From Mesorhizobium sp. Pch-S (GTDB taxonomy: Bacteria; Pseudomonadota; Alphaproteobacteria; Rhizobiales; Rhizobiaceae): DNA of 64,000 bases. How positions within the stretch are numbered: position 1 is the first letter of the stretch; each line of letters opens with the position of its first letter. The notes below the pieces were generated by a model. It was not told the origin of the DNA. It saw only the letters and a list, made by a program, of their open reading frames with translations, and did not search any database. Location of the stretch: NCBI RefSeq assembly GCF_004136315.1, contig NZ_CP029562.1, forward strand, positions 5,479,501 to 5,543,500. Direction: 5' to 3'. Below are positions 48,027 to 56,529 of this stretch, piece by piece. The position numbers and the translations under genes were made by a program.

Positions 48027-48908
48027 TCAGTCCGCCGTCGCCGCCGCCATCTTTGCAGAACGACGCGGCAGGTTGAGCAAGTTGCCCATCAGGATGAGTG
48101 CTGCGCCGCCACCGGTAAAGACGTCGATCTGCTCCTTGTAGAGCAGCCATCCGATCAGCGCCGACAACGGCACGCGCAGGAAATCCATCGGGGAGATCAA
48201 GGTGGCGTCCGCGTAGGTGAGCGCGCGCGCCATGCAGAAATGCGAGGACATGCCGGTAAAGCCGATGACAAGCAGCCACGGCCAGAGTTCGAGCGGCGGG
48301 TTGCGCCATTCGATGAAAGCAGGGATCAGCCCCAGCGCCGATTGCACCACCAGCATCCAGAAGATGATGCGCACCACGCTGTCGGTGCGGGTGAGCGCCT
48401 TGACCATCACCACCGAAGCGCCGAAGCACACGGCTGCGCCCAGGACGATCAGATGGCCCGGTTCGATCGAGCCGGCACTTGGTCGCACGATGACGATGAC
48501 GCCGATCAGGCCGAGCACGATCGAGATAATGCGAAACCTGTTCAGTCTTTCGCCAAGGAAAAGCACCGCCAGCAACGCGGTCCAGATTGGCGTCGTGAAT
48601 TCGATGGAGACCAGAACGCCCAGAGGGATCAACGTCAAGGCGTAGAGCCAGGCACCCTGGCCGACATAGTGGACGATGTTGCGCGCAACATGCAGCGGCA
48701 GTCGCCGCGAGGCCATTGCCGAAAAGCCGCCTCGTGTCAGCACCAGCGGCAGCAGGATGAACCAGCCGATGACCGAGCGCAGTTCCAGCACCTGGAAGAC
48801 ACTGAGCACGCTGGTTGTCATGCGCCCTGCAACCGACATCAGCAGGAAGGACGCGATCGACAGCGCCATCCAGAATGCGGCTTTGGAGATCGAGGGAACG
48901 GGTGCCAT
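48027..48908 (-). CDS. EamA-family (DMT superfamily) transporter
   Basis: About 293 residues with ten membrane helices in two EamA repeats (AFWMALSIASFLLMSV; SIEFTTPIWTALLAVLFLGERL; LISPMDFLRVPLSALIGWLLY). The start is placed at MAPVPSIS (48908); an ATG at 48965 would add a poorly conserved stretch and neither has a clear ribosome site. The family exports metabolites or drugs; some members are RhaT/S-adenosylmethionine transporter-like, and the substrate here is unknown. Confidence 0.85.
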   Translation of the reverse strand: MAPVPSISKAAFWMALSIASFLLMSVAGRMTTSVLSVFQVLELRSVIGWFILLPLVLTRGGFSAMASRRLPLHVARNIVHYVGQGAWLYALTLIPLGVLVSIEFTTPIWTALLAVLFLGERLNRFRIISIVLGLIGVIVIVRPSAGSIEPGHLIVLGAAVCFGASVVMVKALTRTDSVVRIIFWMLVVQSALGLIPAFIEWRNPPLELWPWLLVIGFTGMSSHFCMARALTYADATLISPMDFLRVPLSALIGWLLYKEQIDVFTGGGAALILMGNLLNLPRRSAKMAAATAD

Positions 48909-48992
48909 GTCAATTGTCTGGCAGAACGATAGCCGTGCCACAATCGCTAGCCGTGCCTTTCGCATGAGCCAAGCGACAGCAGGTCCGCTATC

Positions 48993-50345
48993 TCAGATGC
49001 GCTCCCAGGGATGCTGTACTTCGGGACCTTCATCCTCGTCTGGATGGGCAGGGCGGCCGCGATGGCCCTTGCCGAAAGTGTAGCCGGTCTCCACGGCCTT
49101 GCGGCCGAATTTGTCGCGCAGAGCGTCGATGGCGTTTTCGGCTAGGGCACGCTTGCGTGACTGTATGTCGACCAGATCGGGCGGATCGGCCTTTTCGTCG
49201 TCAGAGAGATCACTGACGCCGATGCCAAGCAGCCGGTATCTGGTGCCGTCTGTTTCCCGGCGCAACAGTTCGAGCCCGGTCGAGAAGATGCGGTCGGCGA
49301 GACGGGTCGGGTCACCAAGCTGGCGGTTGCGGGTGCGGATCTTGAAATCGTGGCTCTTGAGCTTGAGCACGATCGTGCGGCCTGCAATGCCGGCTTTCTT
49401 CAGGCGTGCCGATACTTTCTCGGAGAGTGCACGCAGCACCGGCACAAGCTCATCCATTGTGGCAAGGTCTGTGTCGAACGTGGTCTCGGCAGAGACACTT
49501 TTGGCGTCGTGATCGGGCTCGACGCGGCGGTCGTCCTGGCCACGCGACAGGCGGTAGAGGCGGTCGCCCATGACGCCATAGCGGCCCATCAGGTCTCCAC
49601 GTTCCAGCTTCTGCAGCTGTGAGATCATGCGGATCCCATCGCGCGCCAGAACCTCGGCAAAGGCCTTGCCGACACCCCAGATCATCGTCACCGGCTGCTC
49701 GGCGAGGAAGGATACGGCCTCCTCCCTGCCGATCACCGCAAAGCCCCGAGGCTTGCGGAAATCCGACGCAATCTTGGCCAGGAACTTGCAGTAGGACAAT
49801 CCGGCTGAAACGGTGATTCCGATTTCTTTTTCGACTGCCTGCGAGAAGCGCGCCAGCACCATGGCAGGGGGCAGGCCATGCAGCTTCTCGGTGCCGGCAA
49901 GGTCAAGGAAAGCTTCGTCGATGGAGATCGGCTCCACCTGCGGGGTCAGAGCCAGCATCATGGCTCGGACTTCGCGCCCGACGCTGACATATTTCTCCAT
50001 GTCCGGCTTGATGACGACCGCCTCTGGGCAGGCCTCCAGCGCCTTGAACATGGGCATCGCCGAGCGCACGCCCTGGATACGGGCAATGTAGCAGGCCGTC
50101 GACACCACGCCGCGTTTGCCGCCACCGACGATCACCGGCTTGTCGCGCAAAGCCGGATTGTCACGTTTTTCGACGGCGGCGTAGAAAGCGTCACAGTCGA
50201 TATGCGCAATGTGCAGCCGGTGGAGTTCCGGATGACGAACGATCCGAGGGCTGCCGCAACGCTCGCACCGCATCGTCCTGCTGCGCTGGAGCGTCAGGCA
50301 GTCACGACAGAAACCGTGCTCGGGATCGTTGACAGGTGTCGCCAT
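48993..50345 (-). CDS. dinB: DNA polymerase IV
   Basis: About 450 residues. A zinc ribbon precedes the polymerase ([19 protein letters not shown], about residues 13-31), an addition seen in rhizobial DinB proteins. The Y-family palm follows with [14 protein letters not shown] at about 50 and [10 protein letters not shown] at about 140, then the thumb HhH and little-finger domains. It performs error-prone bypass synthesis. An SOS box lies at 50352-50366, so the start is placed at 50345; the ATG at 50357 would lie inside the operator. Confidence 0.94.
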   Translation of the reverse strand: MATPVNDPEHGFCRDCLTLQRSRTMRCERCGSPRIVRHPELHRLHIAHIDCDAFYAAVEKRDNPALRDKPVIVGGGKRGVVSTACYIARIQGVRSAMPMFKALEACPEAVVIKPDMEKYVSVGREVRAMMLALTPQVEPISIDEAFLDLAGTEKLHGLPPAMVLARFSQAVEKEIGITVSAGLSYCKFLAKIASDFRKPRGFAVIGREEAVSFLAEQPVTMIWGVGKAFAEVLARDGIRMISQLQKLERGDLMGRYGVMGDRLYRLSRGQDDRRVEPDHDAKSVSAETTFDTDLATMDELVPVLRALSEKVSARLKKAGIAGRTIVLKLKSHDFKIRTRNRQLGDPTRLADRIFSTGLELLRRETDGTRYRLLGIGVSDLSDDEKADPPDLVDIQSRKRALAENAIDALRDKFGRKAVETGYTFGKGHRGRPAHPDEDEGPEVQHPWERI

Positions 50346-50351
50346 CACTGC

Positions 50352-50366
50352 GAACATAAAGAGAAC
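50352..50366. promoter_or_regulatory. LexA (SOS) box of dinB
   Basis: GAAC-N7-GAAC (50352-50355 and 50363-50366), read on the minus strand as GTTC-N7-GTTC, is the direct-repeat SOS box typical of alphaproteobacteria. It ends six bases before the chosen dinB start, consistent with LexA repression of a very short leader. Confidence 0.85.
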
Positions 50367-50421
50367 AAGTGCAAGCTAGTCTACACGGCCGGGCCACGCA
50401 AGGCGACCGGAGGGACAAGTC

Positions 50422-50997
50422 ATGAACATCGAAATCCACGCTTTGACGCCAGATTTCTGGCCTCAGTTCGAAGATCTGTTCGGCAAGCAGGGCGCTTGCT
50501 ATGGCTGCTGGTGCACACATTTCAGGTTGCCACCGGCCGTGCGCAGGGCGAGCAACCGGCAAAGCAACAAGGATCATATCAGGGAGCGCATCGAGGCCGG
50601 ACCGCCACCCGGATTGCTGGCGGTGGAGGATGGTACCGCACAGGGGTGGATGCAGATAGGACCGCGCGTCGATGTGCCCGAGTGGAACAACAAGGGGAGA
50701 GGATCAGCGCCGGTCGACCCATCGGACGCGGACGACCCCGGCGTCTGGGCGATTTCATGCTTTTTCATCCGCGTGAAAGCGCGTGGGCAGGGGCTGACGC
50801 ACCGGCTTGTTTCGGGCGGGATAGACTTCGCCCGCAAAAGCGGCGCACGGCAGATCGAGGCCTGTCCGATCGATCTCTCGCGCGATTCGCGCTCGCTTGG
50901 CCTTTTCGTCGGCTCGTCCCGGGTCTTCGAACAGGCTGGCTTTGAACGACTTGTCGAGCGCAAGGCGGGGCGCCCACTGATGCGACTGGTCCTTTAG
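50422..50997 (+). CDS. GNAT-family N-acetyltransferase
   Basis: A 191-residue acetyltransferase of the group that begins with a cysteine cluster, FGKQGACYGCWCTHFRLP, at about residue 19. The GNAT fold is recognisable in GLLAVEDGTAQGWMQIGPR, WAISCFFIRVKARGQGLTHRLV (Q-G-L) and the C-terminal strand. Substrate unknown; the early Cys motif may bind a metal. GGAGGGAC precedes the ATG. It is divergent from dinB. Confidence 0.87.
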   Translation: MNIEIHALTPDFWPQFEDLFGKQGACYGCWCTHFRLPPAVRRASNRQSNKDHIRERIEAGPPPGLLAVEDGTAQGWMQIGPRVDVPEWNNKGRGSAPVDPSDADDPGVWAISCFFIRVKARGQGLTHRLVSGGIDFARKSGARQIEACPIDLSRDSRSLGLFVGSSRVFEQAGFERLVERKAGRPLMRLVL

Positions 50998-51161
50998 CTC
51001 GCGCCGCGAGACGCTGATTATGATCCGCTATTCCTACAGTCTTGGTGCAACTCCAACCGGCGCGGATTGTCATGTCTCCTTGTGGTTGTGACGGTAATTT
51101 CATACGAAGAGGCCGAGTAAGGCAGGTTTTTCCGTTGCCTGAACAAAAGTGGAGACCATAC

Positions 51162-52757
51162 GTGCGCCGCATATTGACGACTGTTTCAGCTTTGGCGATT
51201 TGCGCTCCGGCCTTTGCCCAGGGCATCGATAGCCAGGGTGCAGCTCAGGTCCAGAAGGACATCGCCCGCTATTTCGGCAGCCAGGCTTTCGAGAAGGGGG
51301 TGATCAAGGTCGAGCCGAAGGGTGACGCCTATCAACTCACGATCGACTTCAAGGCACTGGTGAATGCGTTTCCCAAGCAGGATTTCGTCAAATTCGACGT
51401 GCCGTCCTATGTGCTTGCCGTGAAGCCGCGCTCTGACGGTAACTGGGATGTATCGAGTGTCCTGCCGGCCAAGGCGACATTCGAGGTAAAAACTCCCGAA
51501 GGACCGCAGAATACCGAGATCGAGATCAAGGACGGCAAGTTCTCCGGCCTTTATGATCCCGCCCTGGCAGCGTTCACCAGCATGTCGTCTTCGATGGCCG
51601 GCATGACCATGGCGTCGAAGGATCCGAAATCGACAGTGCAGGCCAGCGCCGGTGCGGCCACGATGACGGGAACGGGCGTAAAGGCCGCGGATGGTGGTGT
51701 CGATTTCACCATGAACCAGACCGTGGCTGATTTCAGTGAAACGGTCACGATCGACGATCCTGAAAGCGGTTTGAAGGTGCCGCTTACCTTCCATTCGCCG
51801 AGTTTCGCAGTGGACGCGAGCGCCAAGGGGCTGCGCAGCCGCGCGATGCTCGATCTTGCTGCCTTCGGCGTCGCCAATCAGGACGAAGCGAAGGTCAAGG
51901 CCAATCAGGCCGAGTTGAAGACGCTGCTTCTGGCTGCGCTGCCCGTCTGGCAGCGCTTTGATGGCGCCTACAATTTCAAGGACTTCAAGGTTGGCACGCC
52001 GCTTGGCGAATTCGGCATGACCGAACTGGTTGCAAAGTTCGGCGCCGACGGTGTCAGCCAGAACGGCAAGCTGAGCTACGGCCTCAAGGCCAGCGGCCTG
52101 AGCGTCCCCGCGGTCGCTGCCCAGATGCTGCCGACGTGGAGCGTCTCATTGTTGCCGACCGACATCGAACTCAACTTCGGTGGCGCCAATCTCGATCTCG
52201 ACACCATGGCCAGGAAGGCAATCGACACGTTCGACCTGAACAAGGAGCCGCCATTGCCAGCCGATTTCGGCGACAAGATCGGCGCGGAGTTTCTGGCCAA
52301 GTCGCCGAAGGTGCTGATCGAGCCAAGCATCATCAAGAACAAGGACACCGAGGTTGCCTTCAAGGGCGAGGTCCGTTTCCCATTCGACAAGCCGGATCCG
52401 ACCAAGAAGCCGGACATAGACATGACCGTTACGGTGTCAGGTTACGACAAGATCGTCGAAACGCTGCAGGAGGCAGCCAAGACGACACCGGATGCTACCA
52501 ACGCGGTTGCCGCAGCATTGGCAATGAAAGGATTTGCCAAGACATTGCCGGATGGTCGCATTGAATGGGTGCTGAACGGCAAGTCGGATGGCAGCGTCAT
52601 GGTCAATGGCGTTACCGTCAAGGGTCCCGATCCGCTCGTTGATCCTGCCGAAGACACCGGTGACGATGCTACTCTGGAGGAGGGCACAGACCCAGCTCAG
52701 GATGCCACCGAGCCTGCGGAAGAAGGGGCCGGCGAGGAGCCGGCACCTCAGCAGTAG
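51162..52757 (+). CDS. Large exported protein of unknown function with acidic tail
   Basis: A 531-residue protein starting at the GTG at 51162 with GGAGA six bases before it; the upstream ATG frame lacks support. A signal peptide ends near AFAQG (residue 20). The mature part is repetitive beta-structure rich in Gly, Lys and Asp, with helical breaks near SSMAGMTMASKDP and AALPVWQRFD. The last 45 residues are strongly acidic and Pro/Gly/Thr-rich. It may be DUF2125-like, which I cannot confirm. Periplasmic or surface location is expected. A strong terminator follows. Confidence 0.78.
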   Translation: MRRILTTVSALAICAPAFAQGIDSQGAAQVQKDIARYFGSQAFEKGVIKVEPKGDAYQLTIDFKALVNAFPKQDFVKFDVPSYVLAVKPRSDGNWDVSSVLPAKATFEVKTPEGPQNTEIEIKDGKFSGLYDPALAAFTSMSSSMAGMTMASKDPKSTVQASAGAATMTGTGVKAADGGVDFTMNQTVADFSETVTIDDPESGLKVPLTFHSPSFAVDASAKGLRSRAMLDLAAFGVANQDEAKVKANQAELKTLLLAALPVWQRFDGAYNFKDFKVGTPLGEFGMTELVAKFGADGVSQNGKLSYGLKASGLSVPAVAAQMLPTWSVSLLPTDIELNFGGANLDLDTMARKAIDTFDLNKEPPLPADFGDKIGAEFLAKSPKVLIEPSIIKNKDTEVAFKGEVRFPFDKPDPTKKPDIDMTVTVSGYDKIVETLQEAAKTTPDATNAVAAALAMKGFAKTLPDGRIEWVLNGKSDGSVMVNGVTVKGPDPLVDPAEDTGDDATLEEGTDPAQDATEPAEEGAGEEPAPQQ

Positions 52758-52780
52758 ATCGAGAGCCGGCCGACCACATG

Positions 52781-52815
52781 AAAAAGCCCCGCTGGAATCC
52801 AGCGGGGCTTTTTTC
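52781..52815. terminator. Strong bidirectional intrinsic terminator
   Basis: AAAAAGCCCCGCTGG at 52781-52795 and its reverse complement at 52799-52813 form a 15-bp stem with a 3-base loop. The arms supply the A/T runs on both sides, so it can end the rightward exported-protein gene and the leftward HAD gene. Confidence 0.92.
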
Positions 52816-52831
52816 TTCGCGACGATATTTT

Positions 52832-53485
52832 CTAAAGGCCCAGCGCTAGCGCAATTTTGGGTGCGGCTTCATGCCAGTCCTGCACCACGATCAGGTCTTC
52901 GGGCAGTGGCGGCAGGAAAGCGCGCAACGAATTGTCCGCCATCAGATGGAACAGATGTGCGTCGGTAACCGACCCTCGCGCTGAAATCAGGTTGTTGGGC
53001 TGGTCGTCGACAAAAGCCACCGGACGTCCTTTGTCGCCGCGCAGCTTCGCCACGGCCGGTCCTTTGGCCATCTCCGTGGTGAGCAGCGGATAGCGAAGCC
53101 CAAGCTGATCAAGATGCGCTCGCCGTGCCGAGCGATGCTTGTGCGGCATTGCCGTCAGAAGCACGATCTCGGCTTTGTCTTCCAGTGAACGCAGCGTATC
53201 GGCGGCGCCTTCGGCCAGATATTGCCACTCCGCCTGGCCGGCGAAAAAATCGTCGAGCAGCGTATGCACTTCATGCTGTTCCGCCACGCGTCCAGTGGCC
53301 TTCTCCGCGACGTTGCCGGTCAGGCGGAACGAGGCAAATGTCAGGTCATAGCCGCGAACTTCCAGAAACCGTGGAAACGGCCGGATGAATTCAAGGATCA
53401 CATCATCGACATCGAGAACCAGAAGTGGCCGGTCGTCGCTCGCAAGCTCGGCGATCTGGCGGGCGGTTTCGGGATCATCACTCAT
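52832..53485 (-). CDS. HAD-superfamily hydrolase-like protein
   Basis: A 217-residue HAD-fold protein. Motif I is LLVLDVDDVILEF at about residue 21 (D-x-D), motif II is IVLLTAMP at about 107, a Lys lies in the AKGPAVAKLRGDKG stretch, and motif IV is VAFVDDQPNN at about 156. A large helical cap sits between motifs I and II. Substrate unknown. Its start overlaps the DUF3572 stop (ATGA at 53482-53485), so the two are translationally coupled. Confidence 0.8.
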   Translation of the reverse strand: MSDDPETARQIAELASDDRPLLVLDVDDVILEFIRPFPRFLEVRGYDLTFASFRLTGNVAEKATGRVAEQHEVHTLLDDFFAGQAEWQYLAEGAADTLRSLEDKAEIVLLTAMPHKHRSARRAHLDQLGLRYPLLTTEMAKGPAVAKLRGDKGRPVAFVDDQPNNLISARGSVTDAHLFHLMADNSLRAFLPPLPEDLIVVQDWHEAAPKIALALGL

Positions 53486-53784
53486 GTCGAATGCTCATAG
53501 TCGTCTTGGTTGCCGAGAGGCAGGGCTCGCAGCGCTTTGCTCACCGATGCCGGCGGTGTTCCGGTCTCCTCGCAGAAACGCATCAAGGTTGGCTCATGTG
53601 CCAGAACAAACTGCAGCACGCCGGCCAGAAAGCCGGGTTCGCTGGCGGCTCGCCGGATGGAACCGGCGTCTATGCCAGTGATGGCCAGGAAACGCGGCAG
53701 GAGTTCGGCATCGCCGGCAACAAAAGCCAGCGCGTTGATGGCCAGGGCCTCAGCCTGTTCACGCATTGACGCTGCGTCTGCCAT
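53482..53784 (-). CDS. DUF3572-family protein
   Basis: A 100-residue alpha-helical protein of an alphaproteobacterial family: AEALAINALAFVAGDAELLPRFLAITG at the N-terminus and FLAGVLQFVLAHEPTLMRFCEETG further on. The start at 53784 (MADAASMRE) follows AAAGG; an ATG at 53805 is an alternative. It is located immediately beside divK in opposite orientation, a common arrangement in rhizobia. Function unknown. Confidence 0.87.
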   Translation of the reverse strand: MADAASMREQAEALAINALAFVAGDAELLPRFLAITGIDAGSIRRAASEPGFLAGVLQFVLAHEPTLMRFCEETGTPPASVSKALRALPLGNQDDYEHST

Positions 53785-54025
53785 CGCTACCTTTGATTCC
53801 AGCAATGATGATGAGTCTGCGTCTGGAAGTAGTCACAAGCACTGCCAAGGGCAAGGCTTGTGTCGCGTTGCTTTTGTTTTGTTGCGGGCAAGCCGATCGG
53901 ATTTCAGGCCAGCGGTTTGCGTTTCGTCAATCATCTCGCGTTAAAGTTAAACCGGGTTTGGGCGCTCTCTGCTTGGAGCGCGATGCGACGGTTTCCTTGC
54001 GGGAGCGCCGTCGGAGCGGGAAGTT

Positions 54026-54397
54026 ATGCCGAAGAAGGTAATGATCGTCGAGGACAACGAGCTTAACATGAAGCTCTTTCGCGACCTCATCGAGGCCAGC
54101 GGCTACGAAACCGTGCGCACCCGTAACGGACTGGAGGCGCTGGATCTGGCGCGCAAGCACCGGCCCGATCTGATCCTCATGGATATTCAACTGCCCGAGG
54201 TTTCAGGGCTCGAGGTGACCAAATGGCTGAAGGAAGACGATGAATTGCACGTCATTCCGGTCATTGCTGTCACTGCCTTTGCCATGAAAGGGGATGAGGA
54301 ACGCATCCGTCAGGGCGGCTGTGAAGCCTACATTTCCAAGCCGATCTCGGTGCCACGCTTCATCGAGACTGTAAAATCCTATCTGGGTGACGCCTGA
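54026..54397 (+). CDS. divK: Single-domain response regulator DivK
   Basis: A 123-residue receiver domain with no output domain. The acidic pocket is in [12 protein letters not shown], the phosphorylated Asp is in [13 protein letters not shown] at about residue 53, with the conserved Thr in [12 protein letters not shown] and the Lys in YISKPISV. Sequence and the adjacent pleD identify DivK, the cell-cycle regulator phosphorylated by DivJ and dephosphorylated by PleC, which controls CtrA through DivL/CckA. GGGAAG precedes the ATG. Confidence 0.95.
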   Translation: MPKKVMIVEDNELNMKLFRDLIEASGYETVRTRNGLEALDLARKHRPDLILMDIQLPEVSGLEVTKWLKEDDELHVIPVIAVTAFAMKGDEERIRQGGCEAYISKPISVPRFIETVKSYLGDA

Positions 54398-54430
54398 TGT
54401 TTACCCGATGTCTGTCCGGAGCCGCATGAG

Positions 54431-55804
54431 ATGACAGCCCGTATCCTTGTCGTCGATGACGTGCCGGCCAACGTGAAGCTGCTCGAAGTTCGGCTGCTGG
54501 CGGAATATTTCGAGGTGCTGACGGCGACGAGCGGTCCGGATGCGATCGAAACCTGTGAGAACGGCAAGGTCGACGTCGTGCTGCTCGACGTGATGATGCC
54601 GGACATGGACGGGTTCGAAGTTTGCCGCCGGCTGAAAAGCGACCCGGCCACTTCGCACATTCCCGTTGTCATGGTCACCGCGCTCGATCAGATCACCGAC
54701 CGTGTGCGTGGGCTGGAGGCCGGTGCGGACGATTTCCTGACCAAGCCGGTCAATGACCTGCAATTGATGACGCGTGTGAAGAGCCTCGTTCGTCTGAAGA
54801 TGTTGACCGACGAGTTGCGCCTGCGAGCCTCCACCACCCGCAACATCGGCATCGAGGAATTGCTGAGCCGCAATCTGGCCGACGAAGAATCACAGCCGAA
54901 AGTGCTTTTGATCGACGAGCGTCAAAGCTCGACGGAACGCATTCAGAAGGTGTTGCGAGGCAAGGCGGTGCTGGATGCGGCCAAGGATCCGCATGCCGGC
55001 TTTTTCCAGGCTGCCGAGATCCCGTATGAATGCATACTGATTTCGACAGATTTCACTGATTTCGATCCGCTGCGGCTTTGCTCGCAGCTTCGTTCTCTCG
55101 ACCGCACGCGCTTCGTGCCGATCATGCTGCTGGCGGATCAGGGCGAGGAAGATCGTGTCATCCGTGGACTGGAGCTCGGCATCAACGACTACCTTACCCG
55201 GCCGATCGATCCGCACGAGTTGACGGCGCGGTTGCGCACGCAGGTCCGCCGCAAGCGCTACAATGATCAGCTGCGCGCCTCGGTAACCCAGACGATCGAG
55301 ATGGCGGTGACGGATGGCCTGACCGGTCTCCACAATCGCCGCTATCTGGACAGCCATCTGCAGACACTCTTCGACCGGGCAGTCGCACGTCGCCGGCCCT
55401 TGTCGATGATGATCACCGACCTCGATCGTTTCAAGGCGATCAACGATACCTATGGTCACGACGGCGGCGACGATGTGCTGCGCGAGTTTGCGCATCGACT
55501 GCGCAAGAACGTGCGTGGCATCGACCTCGCCTGTCGCTTCGGCGGCGAGGAGTTCGTGGTCGTGATGCCGGATACCGAAGGTGCCGTTGCTGAAAAAGTG
55601 GCCGAGCGCATTCGCGCTGAAATCGCCCGCTTGCCCTTTGCGATCGGTCGAGAAGGCAAGACCGCCGAGGTTACCATCAGCGTTGGTGTTTCAGCCTTGC
55701 TCAAGGGCTCCGACACGGTTGAAGATCTGATCAAGAGGGCGGATGTCGCTCTCTACGAAGCCAAGAACAGCGGCCGTAACCGAGTGGTGGCGAAGGCTGC
55801 ATAG
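54431..55804 (+). CDS. pleD: Diguanylate cyclase response regulator PleD
   Basis: A 457-residue protein with two receiver domains and a GGDEF domain. The first receiver has the phospho-Asp in VVLLDVMMPDMDG at about residue 53; the second (about 150-275) is degenerate. The active site is RFGGEEFVVVMP at about 365, and the inhibitory I-site RGID lies a few residues before it. It makes cyclic di-GMP at the developing pole when phosphorylated. It follows divK by 33 bases, as in Caulobacter. Confidence 0.96.
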   Translation: MTARILVVDDVPANVKLLEVRLLAEYFEVLTATSGPDAIETCENGKVDVVLLDVMMPDMDGFEVCRRLKSDPATSHIPVVMVTALDQITDRVRGLEAGADDFLTKPVNDLQLMTRVKSLVRLKMLTDELRLRASTTRNIGIEELLSRNLADEESQPKVLLIDERQSSTERIQKVLRGKAVLDAAKDPHAGFFQAAEIPYECILISTDFTDFDPLRLCSQLRSLDRTRFVPIMLLADQGEEDRVIRGLELGINDYLTRPIDPHELTARLRTQVRRKRYNDQLRASVTQTIEMAVTDGLTGLHNRRYLDSHLQTLFDRAVARRRPLSMMITDLDRFKAINDTYGHDGGDDVLREFAHRLRKNVRGIDLACRFGGEEFVVVMPDTEGAVAEKVAERIRAEIARLPFAIGREGKTAEVTISVGVSALLKGSDTVEDLIKRADVALYEAKNSGRNRVVAKAA

Positions 55805-56150
55805 CCTGCTGTTTCCGCTGGTTATCCCAGTCGTTTACCTTAACCAGCGCGAATCTCCGATGCGTGGTTAAGAAAGTATTGCTTTTCATCAGCGCTTGCG
55901 CAAATGTGCAGCCGCTAACGGGGAACTGTTCGGTGCGGGGGCGAAACCGGCATGTTCCATTGATACCCCATGATGCTCAGGTCCGCCGCATCTCCTGGGT
56001 CCGTGGGGTCGGCCGGCCGGCGCTGGCATATAGTGGCCTCCTCGTACCGCTGCCATCCGCCGACCGGCCCCCTTATTCCTTCTAGCCATTCAGTCGACAT
56101 GTCCTGGAGCCAATGCTCCGGGGCAAGGCTGATGTTTGCCTGTCGTGCCG
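55805..56150. other. Long intergenic region after pleD without a recognised gene
   Basis: About 350 bases between pleD and the rpmG terminator contain no convincing gene. Short frames on both strands lack ribosome sites and family patterns. The only structure seen is a perfect 8-bp dyad, CTTAACCA at 55839-55846 and TGGTTAAG at 55865-55872, separated by 18 bases. Confidence 0.5.
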
Positions 56151-56159
56151 GCACAAACA

Positions 56160-56185
56160 AAAACGCCGCCCCAAAGGCGGCGCTT
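56160..56185 (-). terminator. Intrinsic terminator of rpmG
   Basis: CGCCGCC at 56164-56170 pairs with GGCGGCG at 56176-56182, loop CCAAA. On the minus strand the stem is followed by TTTTTG. It lies about 25 bases beyond the rpmG stop codon. Confidence 0.85.
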
Positions 56186-56207
56186 CGGCATGTCAATGAA
56201 AACCAGA

Positions 56208-56375
56208 TTACTTGATCTTGGTTTCCTTGAACTCGACGTGCTTCTTGGCGATCGGGTCGTACTTGCGGAACGACAGCTTGTCGGTCTTCGTGCGGCTGTT
56301 CTTGCTCGTCACGTAGAAGAAGCCGGTATCGGCGGTCGACAGAAGCTTGATCTTGATGTTAGCAGCTTTGGCCAT
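56208..56375 (-). CDS. rpmG: 50S ribosomal protein L33
   Basis: A 55-residue basic protein: [19 protein letters not shown], then [19 protein letters not shown] and [11 protein letters not shown], exactly the L33 pattern. It is the cysteine-free form that does not need zinc. The start at 56375 is clear; the frame open to 56483 is not supported. A terminator follows. It is monocistronic. Confidence 0.97.
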   Translation of the reverse strand: MAKAANIKIKLLSTADTGFFYVTSKNSRTKTDKLSFRKYDPIAKKHVEFKETKIK

Positions 56376-56529
56376 GGTGTTCGTCCGTTGATTGTCTTGG
56401 AGTTCGAGCCGCTGGAACACGGGGAAAACACCCGGACGCGGGAAACTTGGCCGGACACATAAAGAATGCTTCCGGAAAGTCAAGTCCGCGCGGGATTACC
56501 GACCGTCGTCAACGCCGCGTCGATGATCG

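Noticed and set aside
55915..56196. 93-codon frame on the minus strand between pleD and rpmG
   Set aside because: It runs into the rpmG terminator, has no ribosome site and no recognisable pattern.
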